Below, one piece after another: positions 1 through 9,522 of a stretch of DNA of 64,000 nt; the first letter of the stretch is position 1, and every line of letters starts with the position of its first letter. The notes beneath the pieces were generated by a model that was not told where the DNA came from, searched no databases, and saw nothing but the letters and a program-made list of their open reading frames with translations. The stretch covers positions 94,459-158,458 of the forward strand of contig NZ_NMUA01000010.1 of NCBI RefSeq assembly GCF_002312805.1, in the 5' to 3' direction. The stretch comes from Sphingobium sp. D43FB (lineage in GTDB: Bacteria; Pseudomonadota; Alphaproteobacteria; Sphingomonadales; Sphingomonadaceae). A program made the translations under genes and the position numbers.

Positions 1-1
1 C

Positions 2-550
2 AAGGCGACGCCATTGCTCGTGGGTGTCGTGACAACTTTCCTGCTCGTTGCGCTGGCAATACCAAGCATGGCACTCTGGCTGCGGCGGCGGGGCAGTCAT
101 CCGTTATCGCCCTTCCTCGAACGTATCCCCGTCGTAAGCAGCCTGCTGCACGTGGTGGGCGAAGCGCCTGCCCGATTAATGGCGGACCGGCGCCTCATCC
201 TTGGGGTGGGCGTATGCAATGGAGTCATCTTCCTGGCTGACTCAGCGACATTACAGGTCTGTCTCTTCTCGCTGGGCCATCCGGTAGGCTATAGCACCGC
301 CTTTATCGCGATGATGGGCGCGTCAATCCTGGCTGCACTTGCCCCACTCCCCTTGGGATTAGGAAGTTTCGAGGCGGGATCAACGGCTATGCTCAGCATC
401 CTCGGCGTTCCGCTTCCAGCGGCCCTTGCCGGCACTTTGCTCCTGCGCGGGTTTACCTTGTGGCTGCCGCTTCTTCCCGGCCTGGTGATGATGCGCGGGG
501 CGCCCAGGCGCAAACCGCACGGCAGGCGCCCTCACCGCGCTGCTGAGTAG
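2..550 (+). CDS. Flippase-like / lysylphosphatidylglycerol synthase TM-domain protein, 3' part
   Basis: The reading frame is open from the left edge, so this is the C-terminal part of a larger gene. It encodes a hydrophobic polypeptide with several membrane helices and the pattern FLADSATLQVCLFSLG followed by LAPLPLGLGSFEAGSTAMLS, which is typical of the lysylphosphatidylglycerol synthase/glycosyltransferase-associated flippase-like TM family (UPF0104). The last residues are basic (RRKPHGRRPHR) and probably cytoplasmic. Its TAG stop (548-550) lies inside the regulatory element that precedes the next gene. The substrate cannot be told from this fragment. Confidence 0.7.
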   Translation, partial: KATPLLVGVVTTFLLVALAIPSMALWLRRRGSHPLSPFLERIPVVSSLLHVVGEAPARLMADRRLILGVGVCNGVIFLADSATLQVCLFSLGHPVGYSTAFIAMMGASILAALAPLPLGLGSFEAGSTAMLSILGVPLPAALAGTLLLRGFTLWLPLLPGLVMMRGAPRRKPHGRRPHRAAE

Positions 551-562
551 TTTCCGAGCCTG
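545..562 (+). promoter_or_regulatory. FixJ-box-like element 1, upstream of the universal stress protein
   Basis: GAGTAGTTTCCGAGCCTG is an exact match to the window consensus GAGTAGTTTCCGANCCTG. It points towards the usp gene, whose start is about 105 bp downstream. It overlaps the stop codon of the preceding gene. Confidence 0.7.
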
Positions 563-666
563 ACGCCAACCCGTTTTCAAGAGCAACTGCTGGATATGGC
601 GCCAAACCACAATCCTGCCGCCACCCATCAGCGCCGCCAACCCAAAGCGCTATTCCAGGGAGACGG

Positions 667-1494
667 ATGATGACCTACAAGACACTTTTGGCCCATCTTG
701 ACCTTAGTCAGTCCAATGCGGAACTGCTCCGCGTGGCAGCTGATTTGGGTGAAAGGTTCGATGCCCGCCTTGTCGGGATCGCCGCCTGCCAGCCCATGCA
801 ACTCGCCTATGGCGATGGCCTTGCGAGCGGCGAAGTCATGGCCGCCTGCAGGGATGAACTGGAGTCCGAACTGCGCCGAGCCGAAGCAGAGTTCCGTCAA
901 GCCTTGAAAGCCTATCAGGCACCGCTGGAATGGCGTTCGACCTATACCACGGACGCGCTCCCCTATTATGTGGCGAGCGAGGCGCGTTGCGCGGATCTGG
1001 TGGTCACCAGCCTTGCTACGGCCGACGCTCTCGACTCCTCCCGTCACGCGAGTGTCGGCGATCTTGTGATGCGCGCAGGCCGACCTGTCCTGGTCGTGCC
1101 GTTAACCGCCGCCCGTCTGCCCTTCGAAAAAATCGTCATTGCCTGGAAAGATACACGCGAAGCCCGGCGCGCCGTGGCGGACGCGCTACCGCTTCTCGCC
1201 ATGGCAAGCCAGATCACCATCGTTGAAATCGCGCCTGACCCGGATCTCCCGAGCGCGCTCGGACGCGTACAGGATGTCGCCGCCTCGCTGATGCTGCACG
1301 GCATCAAGGCAGACCCGTTGGCGGTGGTTTCGCGCGGCGCAGATGCAAGCCGCCTTGCCGGGATATTGGAGGAGCAGGATGCCGACCTCGTCGTTTCTGG
1401 AGCCTATGGCCACAGTCGGCTGCGCGAATGGGCATTTGGCGGCGTGACCCATGACATACTCAAGGGTGGTCGATGCGCCCTGCTTTCCCACTAG
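667..1494 (+). CDS. Tandem universal stress protein (UspA family)
   Basis: This 275-residue protein has two UspA domains (about 1-145 and 150-275). The second keeps the nucleotide-binding loop pattern in GAYGHSRLREWAFGG (G-x2-G-x9-G), so it probably binds ATP; the first has lost it. Tandem Usp proteins are cytosolic and accumulate under starvation, hypoxia or oxidative stress. The ATG at 667 follows GGAGACGG. The gene is preceded by the conserved element at 545-562 and followed after 15 bp by an alcohol dehydrogenase, which suggests one transcript. Usp genes are common members of DosR and Anr/FixK-type low-oxygen regulons; a role here in hypoxic or resting cells is inferred. Confidence 0.9.
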   Translation: MMTYKTLLAHLDLSQSNAELLRVAADLGERFDARLVGIAACQPMQLAYGDGLASGEVMAACRDELESELRRAEAEFRQALKAYQAPLEWRSTYTTDALPYYVASEARCADLVVTSLATADALDSSRHASVGDLVMRAGRPVLVVPLTAARLPFEKIVIAWKDTREARRAVADALPLLAMASQITIVEIAPDPDLPSALGRVQDVAASLMLHGIKADPLAVVSRGADASRLAGILEEQDADLVVSGAYGHSRLREWAFGGVTHDILKGGRCALLSH

Positions 1495-1509
1495 CCAGGC
1501 GCAATTCCC

Positions 1510-2493
1510 ATGCACGCTATGGTGATGAACAAGATCGGCGGCCCCCTGCTCTGGACCGAACTGGCCGACCGACATCCTGGGCCAGGCCAGATCAGGGTGA
1601 AGATCGGAGCATGTGGCGTGTGCAGAACCGATCTCCATGTGCTGGACGGCCAATTGCCTGAGCAGCCTCTTTCCATTATCCCGGGACATGAGATCATAGG
1701 ACGGATCGATGCCACCGGCGAAGGCGTCGATGACCTAAGGGTGGGGGAGCGTGTCGGTATTCCCTGGCTGGGGCACACATGCGGCACCTGCCCTTATTGC
1801 ATCGATCATCGCGAAAATCTGTGCGATGCCCCGCTCTTCACCGGCTATACCCGCGACGGCGGCTTTGCGACGCAAGTCGTCGCAGACGCACGGTTCGCGT
1901 TTCCGCTCGGAGAAAGGGGCGAAGATATCGCGCTGGCGCCCCTCCTGTGTGCCGGGCTTATCGGCTGGCGCTCGCTGGTTATGGCAGGTGATGGCCAGCG
2001 GGTCGGGCTTTACGGCTTTGGCGCAGCGGCGCACATCATCGCCCAGGTCGCTTCATGGCAAGGCCGATTGATTTATGCCTTCACAAGGCCAGGCGACCTG
2101 GCCGCGCAGAACTTCGCCCGGGGGCTTGGCGCTGTCTGGGCTGGTGGCTCCAATGAGGTTCCGCCCGAACCGCTCGACGCCGCCATCATCTACGCGACTG
2201 TAGGCGAGGTTGTGCCGCTTGCGCTGAAGGCTGTCCGCAAGGGTGGGATCGTGGTGTGCGCAGGCATTCACATGAGCGATATCCCGGGCTTCCCCTATGC
2301 GCTTCTGTGGGAAGAGCGGCGGCTTGTTTCGGTTGCCAATCTCACCCGCCAGGATGGTCTGGACTTTCTCGCGCTCGCGCCCAAAATCGGGATCGTAACC
2401 CATACGACCAGCTACCCACTGCAAAAAGCGAACGAGGCCCTGGCCGATTTGCGCGCAGGTCGTTTCGAGGGTGCCGCCGTCCTTGTCCCTTAA
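1510..2493 (+). CDS. Zinc-dependent alcohol dehydrogenase family protein
   Basis: This 327-residue medium-chain dehydrogenase should oxidise an alcohol or reduce an aldehyde with NAD(P). Visible features are the catalytic zinc region CGVCRTDLH and PGHE, the structural-zinc four-cysteine lobe CGTCPYCIDHRENLC, and a Rossmann fold with GFGAAA near residue 172. The domain order is the usual GroES-like N-terminus followed by the nucleotide-binding domain. It is a little shorter than AdhP (about 340 residues) and its glycine motif is less classical than in the two other ADHs of the window. The start at 1510 lies 15 bp behind the usp stop, so the two are probably cotranscribed. The real substrate is unknown. 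Confidence 0.87.
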   Translation: MHAMVMNKIGGPLLWTELADRHPGPGQIRVKIGACGVCRTDLHVLDGQLPEQPLSIIPGHEIIGRIDATGEGVDDLRVGERVGIPWLGHTCGTCPYCIDHRENLCDAPLFTGYTRDGGFATQVVADARFAFPLGERGEDIALAPLLCAGLIGWRSLVMAGDGQRVGLYGFGAAAHIIAQVASWQGRLIYAFTRPGDLAAQNFARGLGAVWAGGSNEVPPEPLDAAIIYATVGEVVPLALKAVRKGGIVVCAGIHMSDIPGFPYALLWEERRLVSVANLTRQDGLDFLALAPKIGIVTHTTSYPLQKANEALADLRAGRFEGAAVLVP

Positions 2494-2555
2494 GGGCTGC
2501 CGTCAAGGCCATCGCCGCTGCGGTGCCCGCGACCCTTCATGTGCCTGGCACTGCT

Positions 2556-2573
2556 AGGTAGTTTCCGATCCTG
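2556..2573 (+). promoter_or_regulatory. FixJ-box-like element 2, upstream of the BON-domain gene
   Basis: AGGTAGTTTCCGATCCTG matches the consensus except for the first dinucleotide. It lies about 150 bp before the ATG at 2724, in the 230-bp intergenic region behind the alcohol dehydrogenase. A TAATAT hexamer sits about 40 bp into the aligned promoter. Confidence 0.65.
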
Positions 2574-2723
2574 CCGACGCCTCTCCATGAGCCTAATATC
2601 CTGTGACTGGATCGAGCGGCTGCAACGACACAGCGCTCAAACGGTCGCTTCCAGATCACCGTGCCCCAAAGCCCTGCGGCCAGTCGCCGCACCGGTTTAG
2701 CCTGCCAAGAACCAGGAGAATGT

Positions 2724-3375
2724 ATGTCCCAGGATCGTCAACTTCAGCAAGCCGTCCTCGCCGAATTTCTGTGGGAACCCAGCATCACGGCCGCCGCATA
2801 TCGGTGTGACGGCCAGTGATGGCGTCGTTACGCTGACCGGCCATGTACCGGCCTATTTCGAGAAACACGCGGCCGAAAAGGCAGCCGCGCGCGTGAAGGG
2901 CGTCAGGGCCGTAGTCCAGGAGCTTGAAGTCAAACTCGCCTTCCCGACTGCGCGCACCGATGAGGATATCGCGCATGCGGCCATCGACCGGCTTTCCTGG
3001 GAAGTCACCATCCCGCGCGATGCGATCAAGGTAGAGGTCGAAAAGGGCTGGATCACGCTGACCGGCGAAGTCGCCTGGCACTATCAGAAGGATGCCGCCG
3101 AGCGAATGATCCGTGGCCTCCATGGCGTCGTCGGTGTCTCCAATCAGACCACAGTCAAGCCGCGCGTCAATATCACCGACATCGGCCGTGACATCGGCGT
3201 TGCGCTCCACCGCTCCTGGCTCGACCCCAAGACGATCAACGTCAGCGCCGATGGTGGCAAGGTCAAGCTGACGGGCACCGTCCATACGCTGAACGATCGC
3301 TGGTCGGCAGGATCGGCCGCATGGGGATCGCCCGGCACAACCGCCGTAGAGAATGACCTCATCGTCGTTGGCTGA
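2724..3375 (+). pseudogene. BON-domain stress protein, frameshifted near its N-terminus
   Basis: The ATG at 2724 has a good Shine-Dalgarno (AGGAG at 2714-2718) and opens with MSQDRQLQQAVLAEFLWEPS. The family then expects TAAHIGVTASDGVVTLTGHV, but one extra base around 2793-2798 moves the rest (ITASDG onward) into another frame. Deleting one G from the GCCGCCGCAT stretch restores the whole protein of about 217 residues with three BON domains, each with a VTLTG-type strand (VTLTGHV, ITLTGEV, VKLTGTV). BON proteins are periplasmic or membrane-associated stress proteins of the OsmY type. Either the gene is broken or there is a one-base sequence error. An internal start could give a shorter protein lacking the first few residues. 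Confidence 0.75.
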
Positions 3376-3386
3376 TCGCAATCAGT

Positions 3387-3415
3387 CCCGCCGGCTCCAA
3401 AATGGAGCTGGCGGG
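3387..3415 (+). terminator. Strong hairpin behind the BON gene
   Basis: A 13-bp stem with one G-U pair and an AAA loop (CCCGCCGGCTCCA / TGGAGCTGGCGGG) lies 12 bp behind the BON stop and 42 bp before the nitroreductase ATG. There is no U-tract, so it could be a weak terminator or an mRNA 3'-end stabiliser that separates expression of the two genes. Confidence 0.5.
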
Positions 3416-3457
3416 CGCTGCGTTTCACAGACAGATCAACTTCCAGAAGGCTTCAAT

Positions 3458-4558
3458 ATGGCGGTGCACCGGCGTGAGGTCCTGATAGGCGGTGGGGCCG
3501 TCGCCCTTGCGATGGCTGGCGCGACCCTGGCCGGCCTGCACGGCATGGGGTCGATGGCCGAATATGATGCTGTCGTCGGCGCGTCCCGCAGGGCGCTTGG
3601 CAAACATCCGGGCCTTCGAGATATACTGCGCTTTGCGACGCTCGCACCGAACGGTCACAACACGCAGCCATGGCGCTTTCGCGTCGCCTCCGATCGCATC
3701 GAAATGGCACCCGACTTCATGCGGCGCACGCCAGTGGTCGATCCGGACGATCACCATATTTTCGTCAGTCTGGGGTGTGCGGCAGAGAATCTGTGCCTCG
3801 CTGCAGCTGCGGGCGGATATGTCGCAGACATGGGATGGACTGGCCGGACCGACGGGTCGATTGCATTCCCCATCCGGTCAGGCACCCCCAGGGACAGCAC
3901 CCTGTTTCAAGCCATAGCTCATCGCCAGTCTACACGCGGCCCCTATGACGCAAAGCCGATGCAGGTCTCTGAACTCAATCTGTTGGCTTCAGCGGCCCGG
4001 ACAACCGGCGTCGATTTAGTCCTGATCACGCAGCGAGAGGGCATTGACCAGGTTCGCGATCTGGTAGTGGCAGGAAATACGGCGCAGATGAACGATCGCG
4101 CCTTCCGGCGCGAACTTCTGCATTGGCTGAGGTTCAATGCCCGGGACGCGATCCACGCTGGCGATGGCATGTTCAGTGCTGGAAGTGGCGCTGCCGCGGT
4201 TCCTTCATGGGCGGGCCCTTTTCTCTTCGAGCAGTTCATCACCGCGCAGAGCGAAAATAAACACTATGCCTCATATCTTGACTCATCATCTGGTGTTGCG
4301 ATCTTCGTAGGTGCCCACGCCGATCCCCGGCACTGGGTACAAGTCGGGCGTGCATGCCAGCGTTTTGCGCTTCAGGCGACCGCCCTTGGCCTGAAATGCG
4401 CTTTCATAAATCAGCCGGTCGAGGTAGCAAGTCTGCGGCCAGAACTGGCGTCATTGGTCGGCGCGAAGGGGTATCGGCCCGACATCGTCATGCGCTTTGG
4501 TCGGGGACCCGCATTGCCCTTCTCTGCACGGCGCGCGACCGCTACCCTGCTCGCCTGA
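3458..4558 (+). CDS. Acg-type nitroreductase family protein, Tat-exported
   Basis: This 366-residue protein belongs to the nitroreductase-like FMN fold of the Acg/Rv2032 type. The ATG at 3458 follows AGAAGG. The N-terminus has a twin-arginine signature (HRREVLIGGGAVALAMAG), so export is likely. The family pattern LRFATLAPNGHNTQPWRF is clear near residues 58-75, and there is a second module in the C-terminal half (FALQATALGLKCAFINQPVE). Acg proteins in Mycobacterium belong to the DosR dormancy regulon and may sequester flavin rather than catalyse reduction; whether this holds here is unknown. The gene lies behind the BON gene and converges on the histidine phosphatase gene with a gap of 19 bp. 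Confidence 0.83.
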   Translation: MAVHRREVLIGGGAVALAMAGATLAGLHGMGSMAEYDAVVGASRRALGKHPGLRDILRFATLAPNGHNTQPWRFRVASDRIEMAPDFMRRTPVVDPDDHHIFVSLGCAAENLCLAAAAGGYVADMGWTGRTDGSIAFPIRSGTPRDSTLFQAIAHRQSTRGPYDAKPMQVSELNLLASAARTTGVDLVLITQREGIDQVRDLVVAGNTAQMNDRAFRRELLHWLRFNARDAIHAGDGMFSAGSGAAAVPSWAGPFLFEQFITAQSENKHYASYLDSSSGVAIFVGAHADPRHWVQVGRACQRFALQATALGLKCAFINQPVEVASLRPELASLVGAKGYRPDIVMRFGRGPALPFSARRATATLLA

Positions 4559-4577
4559 CGATGGGCGGCCTTGGCCT

Positions 4578-5207
4578 TCAACCCGGATTGCGATAATCGA
4601 GCCTTGCGGTCGGCACGATATTCCAGCGTGTTATGACCGGAATGTTGGGATGTCCCGGCTTTGGTCCAAGGATACTCAAAGAGGCGGGATCGAGCGCGAA
4701 ATGCTCACCTTGTGCGCCCGCCATACGGGCCCAACGGGCCGCCAACACGCAGCCATATTGGCCATGCGAGAAGAGCGCGATATTCCCATCCAAAACGCAC
4801 AGTCGCAAAAGCAGTCGATCTACGCGCAGCACGACATCATCAAGGGCTTCCCCACCTGGGCATCCATCCCGAAACACACTCCACCCTGGCCTCTTCTTGC
4901 GGATGTCGGCGGTGAGCTGGCCTTCATAATCGCCATAATCCCACTCTGCGAGATCTTCCTCGATGGTCGCAGGCCCGCCGCACCCTGACAGGTCGCACGT
5001 CCGGCGCGCCCGCTGCCGGGGACTGGCAAATATGTGCGAGAACGGCACATGAGCGAGCAAGGGTGCCATGTCTCGCGCCATCGCCTCGCCATGCGTGGTC
5101 AAGGGGATGTCGGTGCGGCCCGTATGCTGGCCGGACAAGGACCATGCGGTTTCGCCGTGCCGGATAAGATAAAGGGTCGGAAGCGCCGCTTCCCTCGCGC
5201 CGTTCAT
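4578..5207 (-). CDS. Histidine phosphatase family protein (phosphoglycerate mutase-like)
   Basis: This 209-residue protein carries the branch-1 histidine phosphatase signature LYLIRHGETAWS near the N-terminus, with the phospho-accepting His in RHG, the second acid region EWDYGDYEG and the second histidine in ALFSHGQYG. It could be a phosphoglycerate mutase or a sugar-phosphate phosphatase; the family does not settle the substrate. The start at 5207 is chosen because its ATG overlaps the aldolase TGA (TGATG), which indicates translational coupling. It is the last gene of the phosphoketolase-aldolase-phosphatase operon, so a sugar-phosphate substrate is the likely inference. Confidence 0.82.
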   Translation of the reverse strand: MNGAREAALPTLYLIRHGETAWSLSGQHTGRTDIPLTTHGEAMARDMAPLLAHVPFSHIFASPRQRARRTCDLSGCGGPATIEEDLAEWDYGDYEGQLTADIRKKRPGWSVFRDGCPGGEALDDVVLRVDRLLLRLCVLDGNIALFSHGQYGCVLAARWARMAGAQGEHFALDPASLSILGPKPGHPNIPVITRWNIVPTARLDYRNPG

Positions 5208-6232
5208 CAAGGTGTCACATCGGTCGATGCAACATAGGCACCGCTCCGTGCCGCGCGGTTGCATCGGGCGCGCTCAGCGAGAGAGGCTTGGGCGAGCCCG
5301 CTGTTTGCGTCTTGGCCTCCCCACAATGCAAGAGCGGGCTGCTGGATTGCCCGACCATAGGAAAAGCCAAGTGGCCAGGGGAGCTTGGTCGCAGATGGTG
5401 CATTCAGGGCGTTGAGGCGGGCGGAAGCCAGTTCCGGCGACTGGCCCCCAGAGAGAAAGGCGATCCCGGGTACGGCCGCCGGCACGCTGCGCAAGAGGCA
5501 GGTCACAGTTTCGTCCACGATCCTGTCGAGCGTTGCCTGATCGACGCATTCCGATCCGGCGAGAACCATGTTAGGCTTCAGGATCATGCCCTCGAGCAAG
5601 ACACGCTGGGCCGACAATTGGCTGAAGACCGTTTCCAGGATCGTCTGGCTGAGCTTGCCGCAATATTCGATATCATGGTCGCCCGCCATCAGCAGTTCAG
5701 GTTCAACGATGGGGACAAGCCCCGCTTCCTGGCAGAGCGCCGCATAGCGGCCCAGCGCGTGGGCATTGGCCTTGATGCAGGCGGGGCTGGGCGTGCCATC
5801 CTCGGCACTGAAGACCGCCCGCCATTTGGCAAAGCGCGCGCCAAGCGTGGCATAGGCCTGTAGCCGGTCGCGCAGTCCATCCAGTCCTTCGGTGATAGTT
5901 TCGCCCGGAAAGCCGGCGAGCGCCTTTGCGCCGGTATCCACCTTGATGCCGACCAGAATGCCGGCGCTGGCGAGCACATCGACGAACGCACGCCCGTCGG
6001 CCGTCGCCTGATGGATGGTTTCATCATACAGGATGACACCGCTTATCGATTGGGAAAGGTCGGGCGTGGCGATGATAAGTTCGCGCCATCGCCGTCTGCT
6101 TTCCGCACTTTGCGCGATACCAAGCGCAGCAAAGCGCTGGTTGCAGGTGCCGACACTCTCGTCGATCGCGAGCAGCCCTTTGTCGTTTGCCATGAGCTGT
6201 GCGGCGATGCCGGCCAAAGTCCCGGAGTTCAT
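5207..6232 (-). CDS. Class I fructose-bisphosphate aldolase
   Basis: This 341-residue enzyme cleaves fructose-1,6-bisphosphate to dihydroxyacetone phosphate and glyceraldehyde-3-phosphate through a Schiff base. It shows the class I pattern [16 protein letters not shown], the KWRAVF strand, VEPELL with a catalytic Glu, and the lysine of MILKPNMV that forms the Schiff base. The C-terminus ends in a flexible tail with a Tyr (SGAYVAST) as in the family. Its ATG overlaps the phosphoketolase stop (ATGA) and its own stop overlaps the phosphatase start, so the three are made from one message. A metal-independent aldolase fits a stress-inducible extra copy. Confidence 0.92.
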   Translation of the reverse strand: MNSGTLAGIAAQLMANDKGLLAIDESVGTCNQRFAALGIAQSAESRRRWRELIIATPDLSQSISGVILYDETIHQATADGRAFVDVLASAGILVGIKVDTGAKALAGFPGETITEGLDGLRDRLQAYATLGARFAKWRAVFSAEDGTPSPACIKANAHALGRYAALCQEAGLVPIVEPELLMAGDHDIEYCGKLSQTILETVFSQLSAQRVLLEGMILKPNMVLAGSECVDQATLDRIVDETVTCLLRSVPAAVPGIAFLSGGQSPELASARLNALNAPSATKLPWPLGFSYGRAIQQPALALWGGQDANSGLAQASLAERARCNRAARSGAYVASTDVTP

Positions 6233-8652
6233 TCTGGCCCACCCCAGGTCCAGTCGCGAATCTCAGGCATATCCTGGCCGTGGCGATCGATGTAGAGCTT
6301 GTGCGCGCACAGCTTGTCGCGCATCGCCTGCTTCAGATAGGCACCCCGGCTGCCGGTCTGTGGCAACTGGTCGACGACATCCATGACGAGGTGGAAGCGA
6401 TCGAGCCCGTTTTGTACCCGGATATCGAAAGCGGTCGTGATCGTTCCCTCTTCCTGATAGCCACGCACGTGCATATTCCGGTTGGTCCGGTGGTAGGTCA
6501 GCCGCTGGACGAGCCCGGGATAGCCGTGAAAGGCAAAGATGACTGGCCGGTCGCGGGTGAAGAGCGAGTCATAGTCCGTGTCGCTCAGCCCATGGGGGTG
6601 CTCGGCGCACGGCTGGAGCTTCATCAAATCGACGACATTGACGACCCGCACCCGAACTTCGGGGAGCGCTGCGCGCAGGATGGATACAGCTGCCAATATC
6701 TCAAGCGTCGGCGTATCGCCGCAGCTTGCCATGACCACATCCGGCTCGCCGTCCTGGTCGTTACTGGCCCAGGACCAGATGCCGATTCCTTGGGCGCAGT
6801 GCGATGCTGCCGCCTCGATCGTCAGCCATTGCGGCAGGGCGTGCTTGCCGGCAATCACGACGTTGACATAGTGGCGGCTGCGCAGGCAGTGATCCATGAC
6901 CGAGAGCAGGCAGTTGGCATCGGGCGGCAGATAGGCGCGCACGATGTCCGCCTTCTTGTTAGTGACATGGTCGAGAAAGCCCGGATCCTGATGGGTAAAG
7001 CCATTATGGTCCTGCTGCCACACGTGCGACGAGAGCAGATAATTGAGTGATGCGATATCGCGGCGCCAGGGGAGCTCAGAGGTGACCTTGAGCCATTTGG
7101 CATGCTGGCTGAACATGGAATCCACGATCCGGATGAAAGCCTCATAGCTGTTGAACACCCCATGCCGCCCGGTGAGCAGATAGCCCTCCAGCCAGCCCTG
7201 GCTCTGATGCTCGCTCAACATGGAGTCGAGTACCCGGCCCGACGGCGCAAGAAATTCGTCATTAGCCTCGATGCCGGCCTCCCACTGCCTGCCGGTCACC
7301 TCAAACACGGCGCCCAGCATGTTGGAGAGCGTCTCGTCAGGGCCAAAGATGCGGAAGTTCCGGGCCGACTCATTAAGCGAAAGGACGTCGCGCAGATAAG
7401 GGCCAAGCGTACCCATGTCCGACACTGCGACTGCACCTGGCGTCGGGACATCGACGGCGTAGGACCGATAGTCTGGAAGGCGCAGATCGCGCAGAAGCAT
7501 CCCGCCATTGGCATGCGGATTTGCTCCCATCCTTCGATCTCCTGTCGGTGCCAGGGCCGCCAATTCAGGTATGAGCCGACCCTTGCCGTCGAACAGTTCT
7601 TCAGGCCGATAGCTCTTCATCCAGGCTTCGAGCGCGGCCACATGACCCGCATGGTTCGCGTCGACCAGCAGCGGCACCTGGTGCGATCGGAACGTGCCTT
7701 CGATGGGAATGCCATCGACCTGGACAGGACCCGTCCATCCCTTGGGCGAGCGCAGGACGATGACCGGCCAGCGTGGCCGATGGGTCGATTTCCCTGATCG
7801 GGCATCAGACTGGTACTGGCGAATGTCGGCGATTGCCGCGTCCATGACGTCGGCCATGCGCCGATGCATCGTATCGGGATCGCTCCCCTCGACGAACCGC
7901 GGCGACCAGCCGCATCCTTCGAGGAAATAGGCCAGGTCATCGCCGTCGATGCGCGCCAATAGGGTAGGATTGCTGATCTTGTAGCCGTTAAGATGCAGGA
8001 TCGGCAGCACGGCACCATCGCTCACAGGGCTGAGGAATTTGTTCGACTGCCAGGCGGTCGCGAGCGGGCCGGTTTCTGCCTCGCCATCGCCGACCACGCA
8101 GGCAACAATCAGATCGGGATTGTCAAACGCTGCGCCAAAGGCATGGCTCAGCGAATAGCCAAGCTCTCCGCCTTCATGGATCGATCCCGGCGTGGTCGGG
8201 GCGACATGGCTCGATATGCCGCCGGGAAAGGAGAATTGGGTAAAGAGCTTCTTGAGCCCTGCCTCGTCCTGGCTGATGTTGGGATATATCTCGCTGTAGC
8301 TGCCCTCAAGATAGGTGTTGCCCACTAGCGCCGGCCCGCCATGGCCGGGGCCGGCAATGTAGATCATGCTGAGATCTTGTGCTTTGATTACCCGGTTGAG
8401 ATGCACATAGATAAAATTCTGGCCAGGCGTGGTGCCCCAATGACCGACGATCAGGGGCTTCACATGGTCGAGCGTCAGCGGCTCGCGGAGCAAGGAATTG
8501 TCGTAAAGATAGAGCTGCCCGACCGACAGATAATTGGCGGCGCGCCAGTAGGCATCGATGAGAGCGAGCTCGTCGGCGTCGATATTGCTCGGGACAATTG
8601 CCGGAATGTCATCTGCGGCCGCGGCTTCGCGCTTGAAGAGGCGTACATCCAT
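6229..8652 (-). CDS. xfp: Phosphoketolase (xylulose-5-P/fructose-6-P)
   Basis: This 807-residue thiamine-diphosphate enzyme splits xylulose-5-phosphate or fructose-6-phosphate into acetyl phosphate and a shorter sugar phosphate. The N-terminal domain shows [31 protein letters not shown] and [11 protein letters not shown]; the ThDP-binding part is [14 protein letters not shown]; the C-terminal XFP domain runs to the end. The start at 8652 is favoured over an upstream ATG because family members begin close to this point. The element at 8737-8754 points at it. Acetyl phosphate can be turned into ATP by the acetate kinase at 13.4 kb, which gives a fermentative route that bypasses lower glycolysis. 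Confidence 0.93.
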   Translation of the reverse strand: MDVRLFKREAAAADDIPAIVPSNIDADELALIDAYWRAANYLSVGQLYLYDNSLLREPLTLDHVKPLIVGHWGTTPGQNFIYVHLNRVIKAQDLSMIYIAGPGHGGPALVGNTYLEGSYSEIYPNISQDEAGLKKLFTQFSFPGGISSHVAPTTPGSIHEGGELGYSLSHAFGAAFDNPDLIVACVVGDGEAETGPLATAWQSNKFLSPVSDGAVLPILHLNGYKISNPTLLARIDGDDLAYFLEGCGWSPRFVEGSDPDTMHRRMADVMDAAIADIRQYQSDARSGKSTHRPRWPVIVLRSPKGWTGPVQVDGIPIEGTFRSHQVPLLVDANHAGHVAALEAWMKSYRPEELFDGKGRLIPELAALAPTGDRRMGANPHANGGMLLRDLRLPDYRSYAVDVPTPGAVAVSDMGTLGPYLRDVLSLNESARNFRIFGPDETLSNMLGAVFEVTGRQWEAGIEANDEFLAPSGRVLDSMLSEHQSQGWLEGYLLTGRHGVFNSYEAFIRIVDSMFSQHAKWLKVTSELPWRRDIASLNYLLSSHVWQQDHNGFTHQDPGFLDHVTNKKADIVRAYLPPDANCLLSVMDHCLRSRHYVNVVIAGKHALPQWLTIEAAASHCAQGIGIWSWASNDQDGEPDVVMASCGDTPTLEILAAVSILRAALPEVRVRVVNVVDLMKLQPCAEHPHGLSDTDYDSLFTRDRPVIFAFHGYPGLVQRLTYHRTNRNMHVRGYQEEGTITTAFDIRVQNGLDRFHLVMDVVDQLPQTGSRGAYLKQAMRDKLCAHKLYIDRHGQDMPEIRDWTWGGPE

Positions 8653-8736
8653 AGTCTCGCGATCCCGATGCTTTGGGCAATGGCCAGCCTGGCCCTCCCG
8701 AAAGCATGAAGATAGCGGCGGCACAGGGCAGAATTG

Positions 8737-8754
8737 CAGGCTCGGAAACTACTC
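8737..8754 (-). promoter_or_regulatory. FixJ-box-like element 3, upstream of phosphoketolase
   Basis: On the minus strand GAGTAGTTTCCGAGCCTG is a perfect consensus copy, 85 bp upstream of the ATG at 8652. A TATCTT hexamer begins about 40 bp after the first G, a suitable -10 element. Confidence 0.7.
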
Positions 8755-8783
8755 ACACGATGATAGAGCCTAAATTTGCGGGT

Positions 8784-9449
8784 TCAAATTGCCCGTCCGA
8801 CTGGGGAATCTATATTTCCTAAGGGTTGCGCTGTGGCGACAAGGCCGCACATCTTCCGCGCCGCTTCACTGACCTCTTCCATATATTGGAGGAAGAAGCG
8901 TTCGCTCAGCCCCTCGTTGATCCGCGAAAAATGCGAATGCTGCGTTGACGCCATCGAGAAGGCTTTCTTAAGATAATGATCGAAGACATTTATCAGCGAC
9001 TGCCACTCCCCTTCCTCGTCAAGCCAGATCTGGGAGTTTCCCGATGAGGTGAAGCTTAGAAGATGCGCGCCAATCATGTGCGAGCTGGCGTCGCGCACGC
9101 GCAAGGCCCGAAAGGAAAAGTCTGATCCCAAGACACGGTCGACATAACCCTTGAGCATCGCGGGCGGCGTTCCAAACCAGATCGGATAGACAAAAACCAG
9201 CACAGCCGCGTTGGCTATGATGTCGAGTTCATGGGCAATATGGGGAGACTCGAAGAATGTTTTCGAACCCGGCTGTTCATTGGCCTGCAGAACCGGATCG
9301 AATTTCATGGCGTAGAGATCGCGCAGTACCGCCTCCTGGCCGGCGTCTTCGACGACTGCGCAATATCTGTCAGCTACGGCTGCGTTGAAGCTATCCCGCT
9401 CGGGATGGCACAAAATGACGACATGCTTGGGTCTGTTCATATCCGTCAT
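8784..9449 (-). CDS. NAD(P)H dehydrogenase (quinone), flavodoxin-like fold
   Basis: This 221-residue protein has the NQO1/KefF-type flavodoxin-like fold: VVILCHPERDSFN at the N-terminus and VLVFVYPIWFGTPPAMLKGYVDRVL in the middle (FMN loop). It probably reduces quinones or electrophiles with two electrons. The start at 9449 is picked because AGGAGG lies 6-7 bp before it; the frame is open upstream. It stands alone between the phosphoketolase promoter and the GH130 gene, downstream of the latter on the same strand, so it may be cotranscribed with GH130 (gap 73 bp). Confidence 0.85.
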   Translation of the reverse strand: MTDMNRPKHVVILCHPERDSFNAAVADRYCAVVEDAGQEAVLRDLYAMKFDPVLQANEQPGSKTFFESPHIAHELDIIANAAVLVFVYPIWFGTPPAMLKGYVDRVLGSDFSFRALRVRDASSHMIGAHLLSFTSSGNSQIWLDEEGEWQSLINVFDHYLKKAFSMASTQHSHFSRINEGLSERFFLQYMEEVSEAARKMCGLVATAQPLGNIDSPVGRAI

Positions 9450-9522
9450 GCTGGGCCTCCTGGCGGGTTCGCGCAGCAAGCTGTCATCCTCCAAACATGC
9501 CGTTGCAAGCATCGGAAAACCC

